The notes: generated by a model from the letters alone, not told the origin. A DNA stretch of 16,533 nucleotides from Chitinophagaceae bacterium (GCA_947447815.1 CANFLJ010000007.1:1-16533), one strand, 5' to 3'. Counted from the first letter of the stretch, positions 1 through 7,212 are shown. Translations and numbers: made by a program.

Positions 1-159
1 GTTCATTGAAGTGTGCTTTTATATTTATACTGTGTTCAAAAAACATATTTATATTGATAATAAAAAAGATTCTAAAATAAAATCATTGGGTGATGCAGCG
101 TAATCTCATCATTGAAGGCAAGGAGGCAACGAGTGAATACAAATACAGGGGATGGAGTT

Positions 160-199
160 TAATTAGCTAATCAGCAAATTAGCACATTAGCTAATTGAT
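160..199. repeat. Period-8 degenerate repeat array A
   Basis: Five consecutive 8-bp units with consensus WAATTAGC start at 160, 168, 176, 184 and 192. Unit 1 is TAATTAGC and unit 4 is ACATTAGC; the A-T at unit positions 3-4 never changes. The last unit runs into the stop codon of the minus-strand gene at 199-597. The same 8-bp register recurs at 7742-7812 and 8402-8441. What the repeat does is unknown; it could be polymerase slippage debris or a protein-binding array. Confidence 0.7.
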
Positions 200-597
200 T
201 AGGAGGCTTTTGTTTTTCTTTCGTTTACTTGCTGGGTAATTAATTCGCCTTGCTGATTTTGTTCTTCTAACGTCCAGCTATCGGTGAAGGAAGTAAGTAA
301 CCAAACGTTGCCGGAGCGACGGAATACCTGAAGAGAAATACCGAAAATATCTTTTAGTCTGGCTTCCAGTTCACTAACGGTCATGTTGGGTTTTACTTCT
401 ACCTGCTCATTTTTAATCACCTCAACTACCTCAGCCAAGGTTTTATCCTTAGCTAAAATTGGTTGCTTGATTTCGGCAACTTTATTACCAGATAATCCAC
501 CTCTTCTGTACAATTCCAACTTCAGAAATGGAAACATGCTGGTAAAAGCCTGTTGTAAATCCGCAATTTTGATAGTATCGTTTATTATAAATGTCAT
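199..597 (-). CDS. Conserved Bacteroidota protein of unknown function with an internal duplication
   Basis: This encodes 132 residues with no signal peptide or membrane segment, so it is probably cytosolic. I recognise the style of a small protein common in Bacteroidota (C-terminal core around NVWLLTS and SWTLEEQN, residues 97-114) but know no function for it. Two halves resemble each other: residues about 11-34 (IADLQQAF, then FP.LKLELYRRGG) and about 74-96 (VSELEARL, then FGISLQVFRRSG). Both read as a helix followed by a strand ending in an RR-G turn, which suggests an ancient duplication. The ATG at 597 is the natural start; no Shine-Dalgarno sequence is visible. The gene is a single transcription unit downstream of the response regulator operon, with its own probable promoter (611-644) and a palindrome upstream (652-665). 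The stop codon lies in repeat array A. Confidence 0.85.
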   Translation of the reverse strand: MTFIINDTIKIADLQQAFTSMFPFLKLELYRRGGLSGNKVAEIKQPILAKDKTLAEVVEVIKNEQVEVKPNMTVSELEARLKDIFGISLQVFRRSGNVWLLTSFTDSWTLEEQNQQGELITQQVNERKTKAS

Positions 598-610
598 TAT
601 TAAACCCTCA

Positions 611-644
611 CAAATAGATTACGAAACTAAAAGGAGTTTGCCAA
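611..644 (-). promoter_or_regulatory. Probable promoter of the 199-597 gene
   Basis: On the minus strand TTG (644-642) is followed after 23 bases by TCTATTTG (618-611), one mismatch from the Bacteroidota -7 box TAnnTTTG. The expected start of transcription falls near 604, leaving a very short leader before the ATG at 597. Confidence 0.4.
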
Positions 645-651
645 TAAAAAA

Positions 652-665
652 ATGACATTTGTCAT
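652..665. promoter_or_regulatory. Palindrome, possible operator
   Basis: ATGACATTTGTCAT consists of perfect 6-bp arms (ATGACA and TGTCAT) around a 2-bp centre. It lies just upstream of the predicted -33 element of the minus-strand gene at 199-597, a position suited to a dimeric activator. It is also only about 50 bp beyond the end of the response regulator gene. The binding protein is not known. Confidence 0.45.
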
Positions 666-717
666 GTAAAGCCTTGATTCATATCAAAGCAAAATTGTAA
701 AGGATATTTTGTTTAAC

Positions 718-1431
718 TTAATCGGCTACAAACTTATAGCCTGCCCCTCTGATGGATTGAAAATATTTAGGATTTCGGCCATCCTGTTCGAAATTTTTCC
801 TGAAATTAAGGATAAAATTATCAATTGTTCTGGTAGTTGGATAAACGTTGTATCCCCATACAACTTGCAATATTTTCTCTCTGGTAACCACATTTCCGCT
901 GTTTTCTATCAAAAGTTTCAATAACAGGGACTCTTTTTTACTTAATTCGATAGTATTACCCTTCAAGGTAACGGCAGTCTGCGCATTGAAATCGACTGTA
1001 TTTCCGCCAAAACTATAGGTATTCAACTCCTTGCTAGCTGCATTGTTTCTGATTTTTTTAGTCTTTATAATCAGCTTCTCCACCCTCAATAAAAGTTCCT
1101 GCAGATTGAAAGGTTTGGTAAGGTAATCGTCGGCCCCCTTTTTTAACCCTAAGATTCTATCGGCACTACTACTTTTTGCACTAAGGATGAGAATGGGTGT
1201 TTCGATATTTTTGACACGTACATTCTCTATAATGCTGATACCATCCAATTCGGGAAGCATCAGATCGAGAATGATTAAATCGAAGAACTCGTTGTCGATT
1301 GCTTTTATAGCTTCTGTACCGGTAAATGCTGAAGTAATGGAATACTCTTCCATTTCCAGATTGTATTTAATCGTTTTATGAAGATTCTCTTCGTCTTCGA
1401 CAATTAATATATTTCCTTTTTCACTTATCAT
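718..1431 (-). CDS. OmpR/PhoB-family response regulator
   Basis: A 237-residue DNA-binding response regulator. The receiver domain (about 7-120) has the acidic pair E12-D13, the phospho-acceptor D56 in ILDLMLP, S84 at the switch position and K106 in the TKPF motif. A winged-helix DNA-binding domain (about 137-235) ends in the typical RTIDNFI...RGAGYKF pattern. The start codon shares one base with the stop codon of the upstream histidine kinase (TAATG arrangement on the minus strand), so the two are translationally coupled and almost certainly cognate partners. Target genes cannot be read from the sequence; the upstream lipoprotein gene in the same operon is a candidate for autoregulation. Confidence 0.95.
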   Translation of the reverse strand: MISEKGNILIVEDEENLHKTIKYNLEMEEYSITSAFTGTEAIKAIDNEFFDLIILDLMLPELDGISIIENVRVKNIETPILILSAKSSSADRILGLKKGADDYLTKPFNLQELLLRVEKLIIKTKKIRNNAASKELNTYSFGGNTVDFNAQTAVTLKGNTIELSKKESLLLKLLIENSGNVVTREKILQVVWGYNVYPTTRTIDNFILNFRKNFEQDGRNPKYFQSIRGAGYKFVAD

Positions 1432-2414
1432 TATGTTGTAAATATGACGGTAAATATAGCACCCTGTGGTTGATTATCCGACACGGAGATGGTTCCATTG
1501 TGAGATTGGACAATCTTTTTACATAAGTATAGCCCAAGACCGGTTCCTTTTGTTTTTCGTTTGTTCTCATCCCCTGTTCTGTAAAACTTATCGAAAACCA
1601 GTTTTTTCTCTTCGTCCTGCACTCCGGGTCCATTGTCGGCTACCGATAATATTATTTTATTGCTCTTCGTTTGCAATGCCAGGTTAATAATTGCACCTTT
1701 AAACGAATATTTTACTGCATTTTCTATCAGGTTGCTTAATAGTAATTGTATTAGCAATACTTCGCCCTGCAGTACCACATTATCCTCGGTGGAGTGAAAA
1801 TTAATATTTCTATCGGGGAAACGATGCTGAAATTCCTGTGAAACCTGTTCCAGCATTTCATTCATATCGATAGGCTCTTTCAGGCAATGATACTTACCTG
1901 TTTCCAGCTGGGATGTAACCAGGATATTATTACAAAGATTATTCAGCCTGTCGGTTTCCATTAAAGTATCGGCTAGCATCTTTTCCTTATGCTCGTCTTT
2001 TAATTGTCTTCTCTGCAAAGTTTCTACATTCAGCCGAACGATGGAAATGGGCGTTTTAAGTTCGTGCGTGACTGCCATCATAAAATTCTGCTGTTGCTGC
2101 GTAAATTTTAGGTGCCGGAGCGTGGCCCTGAATACGAAGTAAGCTGCCAGAATGATGATGGCAAAGAAAGCAACCCCCTCGCCTACATACTGCGCCTTCT
2201 TGCGCTGCTGTGTAAAATAGATTGCATTTACCTGTGCATTGTAATCTTTGCTATCCTTCTGAATAGTAGAAAATTTCAATTCGGTCATTTTAGCATTCTG
2301 CCTGTTGAGCGCGATAAACCACCAGAACAATGCCGCCAGCACATACAATAACAATAGCCAGTAAACTGCTATTACAAAGGCGATTTTTTTGTTTTGAAAA
2401 GCGTTGCGAAGCAT
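1431..2414 (-). CDS. Membrane sensor histidine kinase
   Basis: A 327-residue sensor kinase with two membrane segments (about 11-35 and 78-96) flanking a short periplasmic stretch of some 40 residues with no recognisable sensor fold. There is no HAMP domain. The dimerisation domain carries the phospho-accepting H117 in HELKTP. The ATPase domain shows the N box (N232 in NLIENAVKYS), the DNGPG box at 260-264 and the glycine lid KGTGLGL at 289-295, so all catalytic boxes are intact. It lies 4 bp after gldH and overlaps the response regulator by one base, so the three form one operon. The small extracytoplasmic part suggests it senses the membrane or a partner protein rather than binding a large ligand; that is inference. 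Confidence 0.95.
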   Translation of the reverse strand: MLRNAFQNKKIAFVIAVYWLLLLYVLAALFWWFIALNRQNAKMTELKFSTIQKDSKDYNAQVNAIYFTQQRKKAQYVGEGVAFFAIIILAAYFVFRATLRHLKFTQQQQNFMMAVTHELKTPISIVRLNVETLQRRQLKDEHKEKMLADTLMETDRLNNLCNNILVTSQLETGKYHCLKEPIDMNEMLEQVSQEFQHRFPDRNINFHSTEDNVVLQGEVLLIQLLLSNLIENAVKYSFKGAIINLALQTKSNKIILSVADNGPGVQDEEKKLVFDKFYRTGDENKRKTKGTGLGLYLCKKIVQSHNGTISVSDNQPQGAIFTVIFTT

Positions 2415-2418
2415 ACTG

Positions 2419-2868
2419 CTAATGTATTTTTTGTACCCTGATGCCTGCTGCTAAAATGTGTGGTAAAGGATCTTCTCTCATTACCTGTGTTAAAGTAAAG
2501 TCGTATTTACCTTTTCTTAAATGCGTTTGATTAAACGGTATTCTGTGTTCTATAATATCATCCATAGCTACCCCAAACCATTTTTTATTATCGGCTAAGG
2601 TAAACTCCTTACGGATAGTGAAGGAAGTATCGGGCGCCTTGATTAATATATCCAGCCAGATATTCTTGTAACTATAGGCATCCTCGTTTCTTAATACCAG
2701 CGAAAAATTATATAAAGGAACGGAATCGGTAATATCGAAAGAGAAAGAAGGTTTTTCGCTGCTCTTCCAGGAATGATCTTTGAAAGAAGTAAAATGCTCA
2801 TACATATCTACCCGCTGACATGCCATGAATAAAATGCCCAATAATGCGAAAGAAAAAAAGTATTTCAT
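2419..2868 (-). CDS. gldH: GldH-family gliding motility lipoprotein
   Basis: A 149-residue lipoprotein. I chose the ATG at 2868 because the signal peptide (MKYFFSFALLGILFMAC) starts there; an in-frame ATG at 2904 would add 12 residues ahead of it. The relaxed lipobox FMAC puts the lipidated cysteine at residue 17. The mature part matches the GldH family in order: SFSFDITD, YNFSLVLRNEDAYSYKNIWL, KKWFG and the C-terminal LPHILAAGIRVQK. GldH is an envelope lipoprotein needed for gliding in Flavobacterium johnsoniae, but homologues also occur in non-gliding Bacteroidota, so motility of this organism cannot be inferred. It is the first gene of an operon with the sensor kinase (4-bp gap) and response regulator. 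A TATTTTTA stretch (2880-2873) just before the ATG resembles a degraded -7 box. Confidence 0.88.
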   Translation of the reverse strand: MKYFFSFALLGILFMACQRVDMYEHFTSFKDHSWKSSEKPSFSFDITDSVPLYNFSLVLRNEDAYSYKNIWLDILIKAPDTSFTIRKEFTLADNKKWFGVAMDDIIEHRIPFNQTHLRKGKYDFTLTQVMREDPLPHILAAGIRVQKIH

Positions 2869-3409
2869 GCTGTAAAAATAGTAAGGATATAATAAGGTTG
2901 GCATTTTGGTGATTAGATTTTATACCCAATCATAATTATAGCAGCAAACGGTTTACCAATATTTAAAGGAAAAATTAGATATTAGTGTTACTATTTTTAT
3001 TTGAAAAACACTATTTCAGGATTAGTAATAGTCCTAAAGATTGCTTTTACATTCCTGAAGATTTGTTTAACCTTTCTGTCTGCTTGAAAGCAATTGCAAT
3101 GGCAGGTTATTGTATAATCTGCTGAGCAAGAGTCCTATTTTTAAGATCAAAGCTACTCTAGTTCTAACCGACAAAAGAGCCTGCTCCAAAAGTATTTACA
3201 GATACTGAAATAATTGTATGATAAATTTTGTTTAAATCATTTTTTTATCCCTAATATTTGCAGACAATATTATTAGCAAAACAACTAAATCACTTGTGGA
3301 AAAAATATTAACCAGGTATTTTTTTTCTTCAGATAAAAAAAAAAGAAAAAAATATTTGGAAGATATAATTTTGGAGTGAATTTTTACACCGAATAAACTT
3401 ATTGTAGTT
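2869..3409. other. Gene-free region between divergent operons
   Basis: This 541-bp stretch separates gldH (minus) from the acidic-protein gene (plus). I find no credible coding frame. It holds a 7-bp inverted repeat TAGTGTT/AACACTA (2983-2989 and 3007-3013, 17-base loop) and a small hairpin at 3018-3035 (AGGATTA, loop GTAA, TAGTCCT, one G-T pair). A long A/T-rich tract runs from about 3321 to 3356. Both divergent promoters must lie here, but only the -7 element at 3366 is convincing. An undetected small RNA is possible. Confidence 0.5.
3366..3373 (+). promoter_or_regulatory. Candidate -7 element for the acidic-protein gene
   Basis: TAATTTTG matches the Bacteroidota TAnnTTTG box and lies 36 bp before the ATG at 3410. 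No TTG or TTTG is found at the usual 17-23 base spacing upstream (the TTTG at 3355-3358 is too close), so only half of the promoter is supported. Confidence 0.35.
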
Positions 3410-3835
3410 ATGGCAGTAAATACTGATAAGATAGTAGAAAGCCCATCTAAAATGATGGTATCAGAAGATGGTCTTATTATAGTAGCATCAAAGTCGAAGA
3501 AAGTAAAAGATGAGGACGATGATGATGACGAAGATCTGGAAGAAGTAAAACCTTCCAAAAAAGGTGGATCTAAAAAAAGTAAAGAGGCAGAAGAAGATGA
3601 CGAAGATGATGCTGACGTAGAAGAAACCGATGATGACTGGAACAAAGAATCTGACGACGACGAATGGGACCCTGACTTTGATGAATTTGATCTTCCAAAA
3701 TCAAAAGAGAAAAAGTCTACCGGCGGTGGTGGCAAAAAAGCTGCTGAAGATGACGATTTCAAAATTGATGAAGACTTCAAAGAGTTCGATCTTTTTGACG
3801 ATAATGATGATTTCAATGACGACGACGATTTTTAA
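3410..3835 (+). CDS. Highly acidic, low-complexity protein of unknown function
   Basis: A 141-residue protein with 38 Asp and 19 Glu (40 percent acidic) against 21 Lys, for a net charge near -36. It has no signal peptide or membrane segment. The first 30 residues (MAVNTDKIVESPSKMMVSED and a short hydrophobic GLIIVA) are less acidic. Lysine-rich linkers (KPSKKGGSKKSK, KSKEKKSTGGGGKK) alternate with acidic blocks. The most family-like part is DEWDPDFDEFDLPKS at about residues 84-98, where Trp and Phe sit regularly among acids. I believe similar proteins occur beside pabB in other Chitinophagaceae, from memory only. It precedes pabB by 15 bp and is probably cotranscribed. It is likely disordered; roles such as DNA mimicry or buffering of a basic partner are guesses. 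The serine-rich frame on the opposite strand is a shadow of the GAT/GAC/GAA codons. Confidence 0.8.
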   Translation: MAVNTDKIVESPSKMMVSEDGLIIVASKSKKVKDEDDDDDEDLEEVKPSKKGGSKKSKEAEEDDEDDADVEETDDDWNKESDDDEWDPDFDEFDLPKSKEKKSTGGGGKKAAEDDDFKIDEDFKEFDLFDDNDDFNDDDDF

Positions 3836-3855
3836 TTCACATTTAATAATGTGAA
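3836..3855 (+). promoter_or_regulatory. Hairpin covering the pabB start codon
   Basis: TTCACAT (3836-3842), a 6-base loop and ATGTGAA (3849-3855) form a perfect 7-bp stem that begins right after the TAA of the acidic-protein gene. The GTG start of pabB (3851-3853) lies in the 3' arm. The overlapping ATG at 3849 is followed directly by TGA. Ribosomes finishing the upstream gene would open the stem, so coupling is plausible. No T-tract follows, so it is not a terminator. Confidence 0.5.
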
Positions 3856-5122
3856 CATAAAATCTTCCTTCAAAATACAGAATAGCAACTTATTTAAAGA
3901 ACAGATGCTGAATTGGTCTCAACAATTTAGCATCTGTTCTCTATTTGATAGCCATCAATACTCAAACAATTACAGCTCGTTTGATTGTATTATGGCTGTA
4001 GGATCGCTGGACAGCATAGTATTGAACACCACTGATTATGCAGCTTTACAGAAATTCACCCAGCAAAATAACAGATGGTTATTTGGGCATATATCCTTTG
4101 AATTTCATGATCTGATAAAAGTAGATTCCTCTAAGAAAGACAGGATCGGATTTCCGCTTTTACATTTATACGAACCGGCAATTATCATTCAAATAAATGA
4201 TACAGAAGTAAGTATAACAGCAGGTATATTATCCCCCGAAAAAATCTTTGAGGAGATAAACAATATCAGCTCTTCCATGCAGGAAACCTCTTCTGCTGCA
4301 TTACAACCTGCAATATCAAAAGCTGAATATTTAAGGATCATAAAATCATTACAAAATCACATTTTAAGAGGGGATTGTTACGAGATAAATTTCTGTCAGG
4401 AATTTTATGGAGAGGCTATTGATTTATCTCCCTATGAATTGTACAAAAAACTATCTACTGTATCCCCTACTCCATTCTCCAGTTTTTACAGGATGGAAGA
4501 TAAGTTCCTTACCTGCTCCAGTCCGGAAAGATTTCTGAAAAAGAAAGGCCATAAAATAATTGCTCAACCAATAAAAGGTACTATACCCAGGAACCTACTA
4601 AATGAGCAGAAAGATGAAACTTTAAAAACATCACTATATCATAGCGAAAAAGACCGTTCGGAGAATGTGATGATTGTAGATTTAATGCGAAATGATCTAA
4701 GCCGAATTGCCCTGGAAGGAACTGTAAAGGTGGAAGAGTTATTTGGAATTTATTCTTTTCCGCAGGTACATCAGATGATATCGACTGTAACGGGAGTTAT
4801 ATCTGCCGAAACCAGTTTTGCAGACATCATACGGGAAACTTTCCCTATGGGCTCTATGACTGGCGCGCCTAAGAAAAGAGTACTGGAATTGATTGACCAA
4901 TTTGAACCTGTAAGAAGGGGATTATACTCGGGTAGTGTAGGCTATATAACCCCCGGTGGAGACTTTGATTTTAATGTGGTAATCAGGAGTATTTTATACA
5001 ACGCTACTGATAAAACAGCTTCTTATCAGGTAGGTAGTGGCATAACCTTTTACAGCAATGCTGAAGATGAGTATGAAGAATGCCTGTTAAAAGCCATAGG
5101 AATGCAGAAAGCATTGGCCTAA
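3851..5122 (+). CDS. pabB: Aminodeoxychorismate synthase component I
   Basis: A 423-residue chorismate-utilising enzyme that converts chorismate with ammonia to 4-amino-4-deoxychorismate, the first step of p-aminobenzoate and folate synthesis. The chorismate-binding domain fills about 155-420 with SSPERFL (223-229), PIKGT (240-244), IVDLMRNDLSRI (275-286), FPMGSMTGAPKKR (331-343) and the GYITPGGDFDFNVVIRS stretch near 364-380. The lysine in PIKGT (K242) is the mark of PabB; anthranilate synthase has alanine there. This distinguishes it from TrpE. The N-terminal 150 residues are divergent, as usual for this group. GTG at 3851 is the only start that keeps the full N-terminus; the next Met is residue 19. 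No glutamine amidotransferase (PabA) or lyase (PabC) gene is in the window. Confidence 0.93.
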   Translation: MNIKSSFKIQNSNLFKEQMLNWSQQFSICSLFDSHQYSNNYSSFDCIMAVGSLDSIVLNTTDYAALQKFTQQNNRWLFGHISFEFHDLIKVDSSKKDRIGFPLLHLYEPAIIIQINDTEVSITAGILSPEKIFEEINNISSSMQETSSAALQPAISKAEYLRIIKSLQNHILRGDCYEINFCQEFYGEAIDLSPYELYKKLSTVSPTPFSSFYRMEDKFLTCSSPERFLKKKGHKIIAQPIKGTIPRNLLNEQKDETLKTSLYHSEKDRSENVMIVDLMRNDLSRIALEGTVKVEELFGIYSFPQVHQMISTVTGVISAETSFADIIRETFPMGSMTGAPKKRVLELIDQFEPVRRGLYSGSVGYITPGGDFDFNVVIRSILYNATDKTASYQVGSGITFYSNAEDEYEECLLKAIGMQKALA

Positions 5123-5164
5123 ACTCGTTAAATTATACCTAAAATATCCCCATTACATATAATC

Positions 5165-5196
5165 TTTGCTAATTCCATAGAATTAATACACCTTTG
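5165..5196 (+). promoter_or_regulatory. Promoter of mreBCD
   Basis: TTTG (5165-5168), a 20-base spacer and CACCTTTG (5189-5196) match the Bacteroidota promoter with one mismatch in the -7 box. Transcription would begin near 5203, giving a leader of about 39 bases. The spacer contains a dyad TAATTC-CATA-GAATTA (5170-5185), which could be an operator or chance. Confidence 0.55.
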
Positions 5197-5241
5197 CGAA
5201 CATTAATTTAAAATAACTTACTTATATATTATATAAACTAA

Positions 5242-6267
5242 ATGGGACTATTCAGTTTTTTTACACAAGAAATAGCGATGGACTTGGGTACGGCAAATAC
5301 GCTCATTATTCATGAAGATGAGATTGTAGTAAACGAACCAAGTATTGTGGCACTTAATCGTAATAACCCAAAAGAGGTTCTTGCCGTTGGGAAGAAGGCA
5401 TTATTAATGCACGAAAAAACGCATGAAAGCATCAGGACAGTAAGACCATTGAAAGATGGTGTAATTGCCGATTTTAATGCTGCCGAATTGATGATCAGGG
5501 AATTAATTAAACTGGTTTATCCTAAAAAACCTCTTTTCCCCCCTAGCTGGAGAATGGTTATCTGTATACCATCTTCTATTACCGAGGTAGAAAAACGTGC
5601 GGTAAGAGATAGTGCAGAACAAGCAGGAGCAAAAGAAGTATACATGATACACGAACCTATGGCAGCTGCTCTGGGTATTGGAATAGATGTAGAAGAACCA
5701 GTGGGCAATATGATTATTGATATAGGCGGTGGTACTACCGGTATTACGGTGATAGCACTTGCTGGTATTGTATGTGATCAGAGTATCAGAATTGCGGGTG
5801 ATGAATTTACTGCCGATATTATGGAGGCATTACGACGTTATCATAGCTTACTGATTGGTGAGCGTACTGCTGAACAAATAAAAATTAACGTAGGTGCCGC
5901 TATGAAGGACCTGGACAACCCACCAGATGATATACCAGTAAACGGTAGAGATCTTGTAACAGGTATTCCAAAACAAATAATTATCAGTTATCAGGAAATT
6001 GCAGAAGCTTTGGATAAGAGCATCTTTAAAATTGAAGAGGCCATACTAAAAGCACTGGAAACAACCCCTCCTGAACTTGCTTCGGATATTTACAAAAGAG
6101 GACTTTATCTTACCGGAGGTGGTGCATTATTAAGAGGTTTGGATAAACGTTTGAGTCAGAAAATTAAACTACCTGTGCATGTGGCCGAAGATCCACTAAA
6201 GAGTGTAGTAAGAGGTACCGGACTGGCGTTGAAGAATTATCTTAAGTACCCTTTCATTATGAAATAG
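5242..6267 (+). CDS. mreB: Rod shape-determining protein MreB
   Basis: Bacterial actin that polymerises on the inner membrane and directs lateral wall synthesis. At 341 residues it is full length. The actin-fold nucleotide motifs are intact: phosphate 1 MDLGTANTLI (13-22), HEPMAAALG (137-145), phosphate 2 IIDIGGGTTGITVI (158-171) and the adenosine motif TGGGALLRGLD (291-301). The hydrophobic start MGLFSFFT resembles the membrane-binding N-terminus of other MreB proteins. It is the first gene of mreBCD; the 90-bp gap to mreC contains an inverted repeat. Confidence 0.98.
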   Translation: MGLFSFFTQEIAMDLGTANTLIIHEDEIVVNEPSIVALNRNNPKEVLAVGKKALLMHEKTHESIRTVRPLKDGVIADFNAAELMIRELIKLVYPKKPLFPPSWRMVICIPSSITEVEKRAVRDSAEQAGAKEVYMIHEPMAAALGIGIDVEEPVGNMIIDIGGGTTGITVIALAGIVCDQSIRIAGDEFTADIMEALRRYHSLLIGERTAEQIKINVGAAMKDLDNPPDDIPVNGRDLVTGIPKQIIISYQEIAEALDKSIFKIEEAILKALETTPPELASDIYKRGLYLTGGGALLRGLDKRLSQKIKLPVHVAEDPLKSVVRGTGLALKNYLKYPFIMK

Positions 6268-6290
6268 TTTTATCATAATAAACTTATCAG

Positions 6291-6334
6291 ATTCCAAATC
6301 CCATCACTATTTAATGTAGTTTGAGATTTGGAAT
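6291..6334 (+). promoter_or_regulatory. Inverted repeat between mreB and mreC
   Basis: Perfect 10-bp arms ATTCCAAATC (6291-6300) and GATTTGGAAT (6325-6334) flank a 24-base loop, and TTTTA follows. The short T-tract makes it a weak terminator at best; it could reduce read-through or protect the 3' end of mreB mRNA, giving more MreB than MreC and MreD. Confidence 0.5.
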
Positions 6335-6357
6335 TTTAATATAGCTCATCTCTTTTT

Positions 6358-7212
6358 GTGAAGAACATATTTATTTTTATACGGATTTATTTCAACTTCA
6401 TCAGTTTTGTCATTCTGCAAATCTGTTGTATCCTTATATTAAATAAATACAGCAAAACGCATGAGGTTTACTTTGCCGGCATCACCAATGAAATGGTGGG
6501 AAAAGTAAATAAGAAGTATGATAATGTATACTCCTATCTTAATCTTCAGAAAGTAAATAAACAGCTTGCTGAAGAGAATGCACATCTGAGAGATAGCCTA
6601 AAAAGCAGCAGCATATACGTATCCAGCAAAATAGATTCTACAGCGATTATTATACCTGACTCTGCATCATTGCCAAAAAGAAAATATGCATTTCTATTTG
6701 CTAGAGTAGTGGGTAACAATATTACCTCGCAAGTAAATATACTTACGTTAGAAAGAGGACGTTTACAAGGTGTGTATAAGGGAATGGGCGTGATAGGACC
6801 ACAAGGAATAGTAGGTGAAGTAATAGAGGTGAGCGACAACTATAGCAGGGTAATGAGTTTGCTACACAGAAAAAGTAGTGTAAGTGCAATGCTTAAAAGA
6901 GATAAGAATTCAGGTACCATTGAGTGGGATGGTGTAAGTCCTGAATATGTAATCCTTAAAAACATTCCTAAAAGTGCTAAAATATTTAAGGGTGATACAG
7001 TAGTAACCAGCAACTATTCTTCTATTTACCCTTCCAATATTATGATAGGGACGGTACAAGCCATCAGAAAGGATAATTCTTCTAATTTCTTTACGCTAAA
7101 AGTGAAGACATCTACTAATTTCTCTAGTCTTGAATTTGTATATACTATTCAGAATATGCGCTACAATGAACAGCATTCTTTAGAAGATATAAAACTAAAA
7201 TTGAATGACTAA
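6358..7212 (+). CDS. mreC: Rod shape-determining protein MreC
   Basis: A 284-residue bitopic membrane protein that links MreB to the periplasmic wall-synthesis machinery. A short cytoplasmic tail (MKNIFIFIR) leads into a membrane segment at about 11-28. A coiled-coil region covers about 55-82 and is followed by the paired beta-barrel MreC domain (about 112-265) with the family pattern VYKGMGVIGPQGIVGEV (139-155). The start is GTG at 6358; the N-terminus MKNIFIFIRIYFNF matches the usual Bacteroidota MreC start, so later starts are unlikely. It overlaps mreD by 8 bp, which implies coupled translation. Confidence 0.95.
   Translation: MKNIFIFIRIYFNFISFVILQICCILILNKYSKTHEVYFAGITNEMVGKVNKKYDNVYSYLNLQKVNKQLAEENAHLRDSLKSSSIYVSSKIDSTAIIIPDSASLPKRKYAFLFARVVGNNITSQVNILTLERGRLQGVYKGMGVIGPQGIVGEVIEVSDNYSRVMSLLHRKSSVSAMLKRDKNSGTIEWDGVSPEYVILKNIPKSAKIFKGDTVVTSNYSSIYPSNIMIGTVQAIRKDNSSNFFTLKVKTSTNFSSLEFVYTIQNMRYNEQHSLEDIKLKLND

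Noticed and set aside
93..170. Short frame of 25 codons (begins MQRNLIIEGK) at the left edge
   Set aside because: It is too short to judge, has no recognised family or promoter, and ends inside repeat array A. It could be chance or a gene remnant.
718..2351. Plus-strand open frames opposite the two-component genes
   Set aside because: They are antisense to clear response regulator and histidine kinase genes and encode no recognisable domain.
2869..2904. Upstream ATG at 2904 as the gldH start
   Set aside because: It would put 12 residues ahead of a normal lipoprotein signal peptide, and a -7-like box lies inside this stretch.
3018..3035. Hairpin as a terminator in the gldH upstream gap
   Set aside because: No T-tract follows on either strand and no gene ends nearby, so a terminator role is unsupported.
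3232..3816. Minus-strand open frame of 194 codons rich in serine
   Set aside because: It lies opposite the acidic-protein gene and is the antisense reading of GAT, GAC, GAA and AAA codons. It has no promoter or recognisable domain, while the plus frame is followed closely by pabB.
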